DNA of 13,780 nucleotides. It comes from Candidatus Elarobacter sp. (GTDB lineage: Bacteria; Vulcanimicrobiota; Vulcanimicrobiia; Vulcanimicrobiales; Vulcanimicrobiaceae). Position numbers and translations under genes: made by a program. The first letter of the stretch is position 1, and every line of letters begins with the position of its first letter. This document shows positions 6,872 to 13,715 of this stretch, piece by piece. The notes beneath the pieces were generated by a model, which was not told the DNA's origin, did not search any database, and was given only the letters and a program-made list of their open reading frames with translations. The stretch spans positions 1-13,780 of the forward strand of contig JASLGJ010000544.1 in NCBI GenBank assembly GCA_030150085.1, read 5' to 3'.

Positions 6872-8641
6872 ATGCAACGCGTACTCGCACTCGCCCTGGG
6901 CGCCGGTCTGCTCGCGGCCTGCTCGGGCAACGGCGGGCAGCACCTGCTGCCCGGCACCGCCGCCGCCGGACACGGCGCGCGCACCCAGGACCTCGTCGCC
7001 GCGCCGCCCGGCTGGGCGGCGACCGCCACCCAAGCGGTCACGATCGCCAACGGCACCGACAAGGGGCTGCTCGACCCGGCCACCCCGCTGACGGTGCGCC
7101 TGGGGCTCAACCTGCACAACGAAGACCAGCTCAAGGCGCTGATCGCCGCCAAGCAGCGCATCAGCCAGGCCCAGTTCGCGGCCCAGTTCGGGCCGACCCA
7201 GAGCGAAGTGCAGTCGGTCGTCTCCTACCTGCAAGGGCAGGGCTTCCACAACGTCGTCGCGCAGGGCCAGCTCGTCAGCGCGGACGGCACCGCCGCGCTC
7301 GCCGCCAAGGCCTTCAACACGACGCTCGAGTCGTTCGGGCTGGGCGGCGCGAACGTGTACGCCAACCTCAAGCCGGCCTTCGTGCCCGCCGCGCTGGGCG
7401 GCGTGGTGAGCGCGGTGCTGGGGCTGAACAACGCGGCCAAGATGACCGTGCACCCGCGCGCGACGACGCACGCCGTGTCGTGCCTGGTCAGCGCGACGCC
7501 GACCGGGCAGTGCCTGCCCAGCTTCGACGCCGCCGACGTGCAGCGCTACTACGACGCCGGCTCGACCGCGACGGGCGGGCAGACCGTCGTCGCGGTGATG
7601 GCCGAGGGCGACGTCTCGCAGGTGGTGAGCGACCTGCGCTACGCCGAGAACCGGCAGGGCCTGCCGGCCGTTCCGACCCGCACCATCACCGTCGGCCTGC
7701 CCAGCACCGACACCGCGGGCGTGGTCGAGTGGGATCTCGACACGCAGAGCTCGACCGGGATGGCGCAGTCCGTCTCGGCGCTCTACATCTACGCCACGAC
7801 CTCGCTGACCGACTCCGACATCGCCAACGAGTACAACACCTGGGTCACGCAGGACGCGGCGACGCTGGGCAACTCGTCGTTCGGCGAGTGCGAGTACCAG
7901 GCGTTCCTGGACGGCTCGATGCGCGTCGACGACCACCTCTTCATGGAGGCCGCGGCGCTGGGCCAGACCATGTTCGCCTCGACCGGCGACACCGGCTCGT
8001 CGTGCGCCCTGCTGCCCACCAACGGCGTGCCGGTGGTCGGCATCCCGATGGTCGAGTACCCCGCCGCGTCGCCGTACGTCGTCGGCGTGGGCGGGACGTC
8101 GGTCGTCGCGAACGCCGCGGACGGCAGCTACGCGGGCGAGGTGGCCTGGAACGCGGGCGGCGGCGGGCTGAGCCAGTTCGAGAACTCGACCTCCTGGCAG
8201 CAGAGCGCGCAGCTCACCAACACGGGCCTGGCCGCGACCAACCTGCGCGGCCTGCCCGACATCGCGATGGCGGCCGACTCGGTGGCCGGCGCGTACAACA
8301 TCTACGGCCCGAACATCCCCGGCGTGGGCGACTGCAGCGCGGGCTGCGCGGTCGGCGGCACCAGCGAGGCCTCGCCGCTGGCGATGGGCGCCTACGCCCG
8401 GCTGGTCTCGGCGCACGGCGGCGCGCTCGGCTACGCGGCCCCGCTGCTCTACGCGAACTACGCCGCCAACCAGAACGGCGCGGCGACCGTCACCGGCCCG
8501 CCGCCGACCCAGGCCCTGGGCGGCTTCCACGACGTCATCACCGGCGCGAACGGCACCTACGCCGCGCTCCCCGGCTACGACTACACGACCGGCCTGGGCA
8601 CGCTCGACGTCAGCCTGATGAACGCCCAGATCGGGCACTGA
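6872..8641 (+). CDS. S53 family (sedolisin/kumamolisin-type) peptidase, lipoprotein, copy 2
   Basis: The product has 589 residues. AAGGAA overlapping the stop codon of copy 1 lies 9 bases before the ATG. The signal has a perfect lipobox, LLAAC (Cys17), followed by SGNGG. The architecture is the same as copy 1: activation domain at about 45-185, then catalytic domain. The triad is E286 and D290 in VEWDLD and S498 in GGTSEASP, with oxyanion D373 in STGDTG. The calcium ligand pattern D554, V555, G574, G576, D579 is intact. Compared with copy 1 it has extra cysteines (C204/C214 and C488/C492) flanking the domain start and the catalytic serine loop, suggesting disulfides. The pair shares blocks of identical DNA, so it arose by tandem duplication. 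A hairpin at 8666-8694 follows. Confidence 0.93.
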   Translation: MQRVLALALGAGLLAACSGNGGQHLLPGTAAAGHGARTQDLVAAPPGWAATATQAVTIANGTDKGLLDPATPLTVRLGLNLHNEDQLKALIAAKQRISQAQFAAQFGPTQSEVQSVVSYLQGQGFHNVVAQGQLVSADGTAALAAKAFNTTLESFGLGGANVYANLKPAFVPAALGGVVSAVLGLNNAAKMTVHPRATTHAVSCLVSATPTGQCLPSFDAADVQRYYDAGSTATGGQTVVAVMAEGDVSQVVSDLRYAENRQGLPAVPTRTITVGLPSTDTAGVVEWDLDTQSSTGMAQSVSALYIYATTSLTDSDIANEYNTWVTQDAATLGNSSFGECEYQAFLDGSMRVDDHLFMEAAALGQTMFASTGDTGSSCALLPTNGVPVVGIPMVEYPAASPYVVGVGGTSVVANAADGSYAGEVAWNAGGGGLSQFENSTSWQQSAQLTNTGLAATNLRGLPDIAMAADSVAGAYNIYGPNIPGVGDCSAGCAVGGTSEASPLAMGAYARLVSAHGGALGYAAPLLYANYAANQNGAATVTGPPPTQALGGFHDVITGANGTYAALPGYDYTTGLGTLDVSLMNAQIGH

Positions 8642-8665
8642 CCCGCACCCTCGTTCAGCCACACG

Positions 8666-8694
8666 CGAGGCGCCGGTCGAAGGACGGCGCCTCG
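8666..8694 (+). terminator. hairpin after the S53 gene pair (putative terminator)
   Basis: CGAGGCGCCG and CGGCGCCTCG form a perfect 10-bp stem with a 9-base loop, 24 bases after the stop of the second peptidase gene. The bases after it (TTGCTGT) are only weakly U-rich, so it is a terminator-like hairpin rather than a certain one. Confidence 0.5.
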
Positions 8695-8753
8695 TTGCTG
8701 TCCGACCGGGTCGAGCGCAGGGCCGACCGGCGAAGCGGCACGAAGCCCGCCCC

Positions 8754-8978
8754 ATGGCTATCACCATCAAGGCCGCGAAGAACGGCCCGTATCTGGTCAG
8801 TGGCGACCTGAGCGAGATCAAGCTCACCGACGCCGACGGCAACGCCCGTGACCTGAGCGGCAAATCGAACATCGCGCTGTGCCGCTGCGGCGCTTCGACC
8901 ACCAAGCCGTTCTGCGACGGTACGCACTCCAAGATCGGGTTCCAAGCCGCCGAAGCGGCGGTGCGCGAAGGCGGCTAA
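8754..8978 (+). CDS. CDGSH iron-sulfur domain protein
   Basis: This small cytoplasmic protein (74 residues) consists of a single CDGSH-type domain. The 2Fe-2S ligands are C43, C45, C54 and H58 in the pattern C-R-C-G-A-S-x3-K-P-F-C-D-G-T-H, followed by the usual KIGF. The N-terminal strand region GPYLVSGDLSEIKL and the DADGN turn are also typical of bacterial members. Such proteins carry a redox-active, acid-labile cluster; specific roles in bacteria are mostly unknown. No strong ribosome-binding site is visible. The stop codon overlaps that of the opposing DUF72 gene by two bases. Confidence 0.9.
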   Translation: MAITIKAAKNGPYLVSGDLSEIKLTDADGNARDLSGKSNIALCRCGASTTKPFCDGTHSKIGFQAAEAAVREGG

Positions 8979-9940
8979 CGCCGCCGGGCCGCTTTCTCGG
9001 GCGCCGGTTTCTCCGCCGGCGCTTTCCTTGCCGCCGGCTTCTTCGCCGACGGGGCGCCCTGCTCGAACAGGCTCAGCGCGGCGGGCTCGCCGCCGCCGGG
9101 AGCGTCCTCGGCCGCCGCTTGCGCCTTGACCACCTCGCGCGGGAAGCGCGTGGCGAGCATCGCCTCGAACATCTCGGCGTTGCGCGCCGCCTGGCCCTGG
9201 CGGTGGTTGTTGAAGAACGCGAACACCTCGCGCACCCGCGGGTTCGCGGCCAGGTCGGTGATGCGCTCGGCCCACGGCTCCAGCTCGTCGGCGCGGTAGA
9301 GGTAGTCGTAGCGGGTGGTGTTGTCGCCCTTCCACCACTGCTGGTAGTTGCGCCCGTGGAAGCGCACGTAGGCGATCTCCGAGGTCGCGTCGGTGCTGGG
9401 CCGCACCAGCGACTTGAACTGCGGCTCGTCGACCGCGACCAGCCCGATGCGCAGCTCGCGCAGCAGCTCCAGCGTGTCGTGCGTCTGCCACTCGCGGTGG
9501 CGGAACTCCGCCACCAGCGGCACGTCGGGCAGCGCCTCGCGCAGCGCGCGCAGGTGGCGCTCGCTCGATTCCACCGGCCGGAACGACGTCGGAAACTGCA
9601 TCAGCGCGCAGGCGAACTTGCCCGCTTTCAGCAGCGGGGCGAGGTTGGCGCGGAACAGCCGCACGTCGTCGTGCACCTCGCCGCGGGCCGGCTCGGGGAC
9701 GTGCGTTCCGCTGCCGGGCAGCTTGGCGCTGAAGCGGAAGCCGTCCGGCGTGCGGCGCGCCCACGAGGCGACGGTGGCCGGCGCGGGCACGCCGTAGTAC
9801 GACGAGTCGATCTCGACCACCGGAAAGCGGCGCGCGTAGAGCGGCAGCATCTCGGCCGGCTTGGTGCCCGGCGGGTAGACCGGCCCGACCCAGTCCTTGT
9901 ACGAGAACCCGCACGTCCCCACCGCGATCTCCATCGTCAC
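8975..9940 (-). CDS. DUF72 (YecE-like) family protein
   Basis: The protein has 321 residues and a TIM-barrel-like DUF72 domain. Visible family segments are VGTCGFSYKDWVGPVYPPG near the N-terminus, FPVVEIDSSYYGVP, FRFSAKLPGSGTH, LMQFPTSFRP, VAEFRHREWQ, YVRFHGRNYQQWW and VFAFFNNHRQGQAARN. The biochemical function of this widespread family is not established; a link to nucleic acid metabolism has been suggested. After about residue 275 there is an Ala/Pro/Lys/Arg-rich tail resembling histone-H1-like extensions, which could bind nucleic acid or simply be disordered. The start may be the GTG at 9940 or the ATG two codons later. It converges on the CDGSH gene with overlapping stop codons (CTAA on the plus strand). 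Confidence 0.9.
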   Translation of the reverse strand: MTMEIAVGTCGFSYKDWVGPVYPPGTKPAEMLPLYARRFPVVEIDSSYYGVPAPATVASWARRTPDGFRFSAKLPGSGTHVPEPARGEVHDDVRLFRANLAPLLKAGKFACALMQFPTSFRPVESSERHLRALREALPDVPLVAEFRHREWQTHDTLELLRELRIGLVAVDEPQFKSLVRPSTDATSEIAYVRFHGRNYQQWWKGDNTTRYDYLYRADELEPWAERITDLAANPRVREVFAFFNNHRQGQAARNAEMFEAMLATRFPREVVKAQAAAEDAPGGGEPAALSLFEQGAPSAKKPAARKAPAEKPAPEKAARRR

Positions 9941-9991
9941 CTAGATACCCCGGCCCGCCGTCGCCCGCACGAGAAACGTGCCGGTTCACAT

Positions 9992-10009
9992 CCGCCGCCG
10001 CGGCGGCGG
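9992..10009. repeat. perfect 18-bp GC palindrome before an ATG
   Basis: CCGCCGCCG is followed directly by its exact complement CGGCGGCGG. It ends 6 bases before the ATG at 10016, where a Shine-Dalgarno would normally be, and no AG-rich site is seen there. It could be a protein-binding dyad in the short divergent gap between the DUF72 gene and the next gene, or simple triplet repetition in GC-rich DNA. Confidence 0.4.
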
Positions 10010-10015
10010 CGTTCC

Positions 10016-10690
10016 ATGGCCATGCTGAAGAAACTCATTCCGTTCGCCACCGCGGCCGCGCTGCTCGCCGGCACCGCCGCCGCGGGCGCGCAGACGAGCC
10101 CCGCTGCCGCTCCCGCTCCGATGGCGAGCGGCATGAGCGCCATGACCGGTCCCGACCACGGCATGCCGCAAGGCACCATGGGCGGCGACGGCGTCGCCTA
10201 CACCGGCGCGCCCGACCTGCAGGCCGCGATCTCGCTGGTCACCGCGGGCGGCGCACCCGGCAGCTTCTCGATCACGACCGCGCTCGCGAACCTGGTCGGC
10301 GCGGACGCGGCCAACGCGGAGGTCGCGAAGCTCACCAAGCAGTACGGCGCGCCCGCGGTGGGCTCGTTCGTCGAGGTGCAGAACTTCGCCGTCGACGACG
10401 CCGTGCGCATCGCGACCGCTGCCGGCGTGAAGTTTCCCGCTCCCACCCTCAAGGGCGCCGACTTGGCGAAGCGCGTCGTGAGCCTGGGCCTGGTCGGCGG
10501 CACCTACTACGAAGGCACCCAGCTCGACCACCTCGTGACCCACGCCATCCACGAGCAAGTGATGGGCGACATCGACGCCAAGTACGGCGTGGCCGCGGAC
10601 GCGAACTACCACAAGATCGCCGACCAGGCGCACTACGACCTGGCCCAGGCCCTCGGCGCCAAGGACGTCAAGCTGGCCGCGTTTCACTAG
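10016..10690 (+). CDS. exported Met- and His-rich protein of unknown function
   Basis: The product has 224 residues. Signal peptide residues 1-25 (MAMLKKLIPFATAAALLAG...) have a likely cleavage after AGA. Residues 27-60 form a low-complexity linker with many Met, Gly, Pro and one His (PMASGMSAMTGPDHGMPQ). The rest is a helical-looking domain with an apparent internal duplication of LAN/LAKRVV-type segments and a His-rich C-terminal third (H172, H176, H179, H199, H206, H224). Methionine- and histidine-rich periplasmic segments often bind copper or other metals, but no family is recognised and this is inference. There is no clear ribosome-binding site. The last 23 bases overlap the 3' end of the opposing GGDEF-EAL gene. 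Confidence 0.75.
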   Translation: MAMLKKLIPFATAAALLAGTAAAGAQTSPAAAPAPMASGMSAMTGPDHGMPQGTMGGDGVAYTGAPDLQAAISLVTAGGAPGSFSITTALANLVGADAANAEVAKLTKQYGAPAVGSFVEVQNFAVDDAVRIATAAGVKFPAPTLKGADLAKRVVSLGLVGGTYYEGTQLDHLVTHAIHEQVMGDIDAKYGVAADANYHKIADQAHYDLAQALGAKDVKLAAFH

Positions 10691-12863
10691 CCCCGACGAA
10701 CGCGACGAGCTCGGCTTCCGAGAGCGCGGGCGAGAGGTAATATCCCTGGCCGAGGTCGCAGCCCAGCGCCTCCAGCGTGCGCTGCTGCGCCTCGGTCTCG
10801 ATGCCTTCCGCGATGACCTTCTTGCCGAGCGCGTGGGCCATCGTCACGATCGCGACGACGACCGGGTCGCGCTTGCCGTAGGTCAGGCCGGCGACGAACG
10901 CCTTGTCGATCTTGATCGTCGAGATCTCCGGCAGCCGCTGCAGGTAGCTCAGCGAGGAGTAGCCGGTGCCGAAGTCGTCGAGCGAGAGACACACGCCGTG
11001 CGCCGAAATGTCGGAGAGGTGGGTGCGGGCGCTGACCAGGTCCTCGATCAGGACCGTCTCGGTCACCTCGAGGCTGAGCGCGTCGGGCGCGAGCCCGCAG
11101 CACGCCAGCTTGTCCAGCACGCCGGCCACGTAGCCGTTGCGGACCAGCTCGTGCGGGCTCACGTTGACGTGCAGCACCGCGGCCGGGACCAGGGCGCGCA
11201 CCCGAACCGCGGCGTGGCAGGCCTTCTCCAGGACGGCGGCGCCCAGCGCGGAGATCAGCCCGGCTTCCTCGGCGATCGGGATGAAGGTCGAGGCCGGCAC
11301 CTCGCCCAGGCGCTCGTCCTCCCAGCGCGCCAGCGCCTCGAAGGCCACGATGCGGCGGTCCGAGAGCCGCCAGATCGGCTGGTAGGCGATGCCGAGCTGG
11401 CCGCTCTCGAGCGCCGCGCGCAAGGCGAACAGCAGCCGCCCGCGCCGGCCGCGGTCGTGCTCGGTGCGGCCCGCGTGCTGCACGATGTCGACCCGCCGCC
11501 GCTTCGCGACGTACATCGCCTCGTCGGCCGCGCGCAGCAGGTCGGACGCGCTGGTGAGGCCGTCTCGCGCCGACGCGATGCCGCAGCTCGCGCCGACGAC
11601 CACGCTCTCGCGCCCGACGTCGATCGCGTTCTGGCAGGCCGCGATGAAGCGCTGCGCGGTCGCGCGGGCCTCGGCGGCCGACTTCGGCCCTTCGCACACC
11701 AGCACGAACTCGTCGCCGCCCAGCCGCCCGACGGTATGGTCCGGGGACGCCGCCGCGCGCAAGCGCGCCGCGCACTCGAGCAGCACCTCGTCGCCCGCGG
11801 CGTGGCCGAAGGAGTCGTTGACGTGCTTGAAGCCGTTGAGGTCGAACAGGGCCAGCGTCACCTCGCCCGCGCGGCGGTTCATCGCGAGCGCGTGCTCCAG
11901 GCGGTCGTGGATCAGGGCCCGGTTGGGAAGCCCGGTCAGCGAGTCGTGCAGCGCCAGGTGGCGCAGCGCGCGCTCGGCGTCGTCGCGCGAGAGCGCCTGC
12001 GCCAGCACGCCCGCGACGGCTTCCAGGAACGCGGTGCAGTCGCGCCCGAAGCGCTCGGGCCGAGCGTCGTGGACGATCAAGATGCCCCACAGCCCGTCGC
12101 GCGACTGGATCGGGGTGGCCAGGCCGCTGCGCGCGCCCTCGGCCAGCGCGATGCTGGGGTCGAACCGGTCTTCGTCGCGGTAGTCCTGCACCAGCACGGA
12201 GGCTTGCAGCGCGGCGGTGTAGCCGGCGTGCGAGCGCGTGCCCAGCGGCAGCGAGCGGCGCTCGACGTGGCGCTCGCCGTCCTGGACCATCACCTCGAGC
12301 CGGTCGCCGGCGGCGCGCAGAATGCCGAGCGTGTCGACCTTGAGCACCTGGCACACCAGGTGCGAGGCGAGCACGCACAGCGCGCGCACGTCCTCGGACA
12401 GCGCGGCGCGGGCGAGCTGGGCGATCGCGCGCTCTTCCTGGAAGCGCTGCTCGGAGCGCTCGCGCCCGCGCAGCACCGGGCGCATGTCGCGCTGCACGGT
12501 GGCCAGCGCGAGCGGGCTTCCCGCGTCGTCGCGCAGCAGGTACGAGGCGATCGAGACCGGGATCAGCTCGCCGGTTCGGAAGTGGCGCAGCGTGCTCTGG
12601 CCGCTCCAGCGCCCGTCCCGCACGACGGCGGGCTGCTCGACCGCGGCCGATTGCCGCAGGCCTTCGGCATCGAGGAAATCCGCGACCGTGTAGCGCTCGA
12701 CGTCCTCGTGCTCGGCAAGACCGACCATGGCGCGCCCGGCCCGGTTGACGTAGACGACGCGCTGGTCGAGGTCCGCGATGGCGATGAAGTCGTCGGACAG
12801 CTCGACCAGAACGCGAAACGAACGGTCACCGAGCGCTGCTTCCGACGCCTTCTCGGTCCGCAT
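10668..12863 (-). CDS. PAS-GAF-GGDEF-EAL cyclic-di-GMP signalling protein
   Basis: The 731-residue cytoplasmic protein has these domains in order: PAS (about 15-130, DDFIAIADLDQRVVYVNRAG), GAF (about 145-292), GGDEF (about 300-462) and EAL (about 475-725). The GGDEF signature is intact at 382-386 (RLGGDEFVLV) with DLNGFKHVND upstream; the RxxD inhibitory site that usually lies five residues before it is absent. The EAL domain keeps its key motifs: FEAL (E509), NVSPHEL, EVTET, DDFGTG (629-634), KID (651-653), AEGIET (E686) and QGYYLSPAL. Both diguanylate cyclase and phosphodiesterase activity are therefore possible; commonly one dominates and the other domain regulates it. There are no membrane segments, so the PAS and GAF domains would sense internal signals. 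The ATG has no properly spaced Shine-Dalgarno and lies 3 bases after the stop of a small upstream ORF. Confidence 0.95.
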   Translation of the reverse strand: MRTEKASEAALGDRSFRVLVELSDDFIAIADLDQRVVYVNRAGRAMVGLAEHEDVERYTVADFLDAEGLRQSAAVEQPAVVRDGRWSGQSTLRHFRTGELIPVSIASYLLRDDAGSPLALATVQRDMRPVLRGRERSEQRFQEERAIAQLARAALSEDVRALCVLASHLVCQVLKVDTLGILRAAGDRLEVMVQDGERHVERRSLPLGTRSHAGYTAALQASVLVQDYRDEDRFDPSIALAEGARSGLATPIQSRDGLWGILIVHDARPERFGRDCTAFLEAVAGVLAQALSRDDAERALRHLALHDSLTGLPNRALIHDRLEHALAMNRRAGEVTLALFDLNGFKHVNDSFGHAAGDEVLLECAARLRAAASPDHTVGRLGGDEFVLVCEGPKSAAEARATAQRFIAACQNAIDVGRESVVVGASCGIASARDGLTSASDLLRAADEAMYVAKRRRVDIVQHAGRTEHDRGRRGRLLFALRAALESGQLGIAYQPIWRLSDRRIVAFEALARWEDERLGEVPASTFIPIAEEAGLISALGAAVLEKACHAAVRVRALVPAAVLHVNVSPHELVRNGYVAGVLDKLACCGLAPDALSLEVTETVLIEDLVSARTHLSDISAHGVCLSLDDFGTGYSSLSYLQRLPEISTIKIDKAFVAGLTYGKRDPVVVAIVTMAHALGKKVIAEGIETEAQQRTLEALGCDLGQGYYLSPALSEAELVAFVGASETRPA

Positions 12864-12866
12864 GCC

Positions 12867-12944
12867 TCAAGTCCGCGCCGCGAGCGCGCGCCGATAAGCG
12901 CTCGTTCGCTCGCTCGCCCACCGCTTCGGCATCAACGTCGCCAT
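12867..12944 (-). CDS. 25-codon upstream ORF of the GGDEF-EAL gene (putative leaderless leader peptide)
   Basis: A basic peptide (MATLMPKRWASERTSAYRRA...) starts at the ATG at 12944, only 6 bases after a perfect TATAAT box, and stops (TGA) 3 bases before the GGDEF-EAL ATG. The geometry suggests a leaderless transcript whose first ORF delivers ribosomes to the signalling gene by re-initiation, which would also explain that gene's missing Shine-Dalgarno. The peptide shows no recognisable domain. It may equally be an untranslated leader. Confidence 0.4.
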   Translation of the reverse strand: MATLMPKRWASERTSAYRRALAART

Positions 12945-12950
12945 CCGCTC

Positions 12951-12956
12951 ATTATA
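12951..12956 (-). promoter_or_regulatory. perfect -10 box upstream of the GGDEF-EAL gene
   Basis: The minus strand reads TATAAT, striking in DNA this GC-rich. No good -35 hexamer is found 16-18 bases upstream, which is GC-alternating (GCGCGCGC). The expected start falls at or next to the ATG of the small upstream ORF. Confidence 0.5.
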
Positions 12957-13030
12957 CGCCAAATGCGCGCGCGGTGCGGCCATACCATCGTGCACCAGCC
13001 GCCCGCCGATGGTACACGGCGGCGCTCGGC

Positions 13031-13603
13031 CTAGGCCTCTTGCTCGGTCGGGCGGATCAGCATCTCGTTGACCGCCATGCGGCGCGGGCGGGTGACCATG
13101 TAGAGCACCGCGTCGGCGATGTCGATCGCCTCCAGAATCTCGGCTTGCGCGAAGCGGGCCGCGATCTGCTCGCGGATCTCGGGCCGGTTGTGCGACTGCA
13201 GCTCCGTCGCGACCGCGCCCGGCTCGACCAGGCCGACCCGGACGTGGCGCTTGGTGACCTCCGCGCGCAGCGACTCGCTCAGCGCGCCGACCGCGAACTT
13301 GGTGGCGTTGTAGACGCCGCTGCCCGGGCGCGCGATCCGCCCCGCGACCGAGGAGACGTTGACCAAGTCGGCGACCCGGCGCGGCCCCGACTCCGCGGCT
13401 TCGAGCAAGTGCGGCAAGGCGGCGTGGGTGCACTGCAGCAGCGCGCGCACGTTGAGGTCGAGCATGCGCGTCCACTCGCCGACGTCGGCGCCGACCATCG
13501 GCCCGAGCAGCATCACGCCGGCGTTGTTCACCAGGATGTCGAGCCGGCCCAGCTCGCGCACCGCCGACTCGACCGCCTCGCCGGCCTGGTCGGGATCGGC
13601 CGA
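13031..13603 (-). CDS. short-chain dehydrogenase/reductase, N-terminally truncated
   Basis: About 190 residues of a classical SDR are present: RLDILVNNAGV (NNAG structural motif), DLNVRALLQCTHAALPHLL, catalytic Ser in VNVSSVAGR, Tyr-x3-Lys in VYNATKFAVGALSESLRAEV, VRVGLVEPGAVATEL, and a C-terminus ending NEMLIRPTEQEA. The first 55-60 residues with the TGxxxGIG cofactor motif are missing. Homology starts at ADPDQAGEAVESAV near 13600. The open frame continues on to an ATG at 13669, but those codons are only the antisense of a different, plus-strand SDR. As it stands the product should not bind NAD(P)H. The substrate cannot be told. See the junction described at 13596-13603. Confidence 0.85.
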   Translation of the reverse strand, partial: SADPDQAGEAVESAVRELGRLDILVNNAGVMLLGPMVGADVGEWTRMLDLNVRALLQCTHAALPHLLEAAESGPRRVADLVNVSSVAGRIARPGSGVYNATKFAVGALSESLRAEVTKRHVRVGLVEPGAVATELQSHNRPEIREQIAARFAQAEILEAIDIADAVLYMVTRPRRMAVNEMLIRPTEQEA

Positions 13604-13703
13604 AGACCTGCCGGGCGCGATCCTGTTCTTCGCCAGCGACGACGCGGCGTTCATCACCGGCCAGGTCATCAGCGTGTCCGGCGGCCTGACGATGGCAGGC
13701 TAA
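13596..13703 (+). pseudogene. badH: C-terminal fragment of a BadH-like SDR (2-hydroxycyclohexanecarboxyl-CoA dehydrogenase)
   Basis: The plus-strand codons up to TAA at 13701-13703 read AEDLPGAILFFASDDAAFIT followed by GQVISVSGGLTMAG. This is the usual C-terminal end of an SDR and closely resembles, as I recall it, the end of BadH (DDLAGAIAFFGSDDAGFITG..., VSGGLTM). BadH oxidises 2-hydroxycyclohexanecarboxyl-CoA to the 2-keto compound. Only the last 35 or so residues are here; the preceding 220, with the Rossmann and catalytic motifs, are replaced by the inverted neighbour SDR. A BadI-like gene begins 12 bases downstream, as in known bad clusters, which supports the identity. Confidence 0.7.
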
Positions 13704-13715
13704 GGAATAAACCAC

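Noticed and set aside
4960..8932. Very long minus-strand open frames (about 733 and 785 codons) opposite the S53 genes
   Set aside because: They are Arg/Ala/Gly/Val-rich compositions without domains, lying exactly antisense to genes with complete catalytic motifs. Such shadows are expected in GC-rich DNA.
10687..13034. Large alternative frames on both strands over the GGDEF-EAL gene
   Set aside because: All signature motifs lie in the 10668-12863 frame; the others are compositional artefacts.
13604..13669. Extension of the minus-strand SDR to an ATG at 13669
   Set aside because: These codons are the exact antisense of the BadH-like C-terminus and do not resemble an SDR N-terminus.
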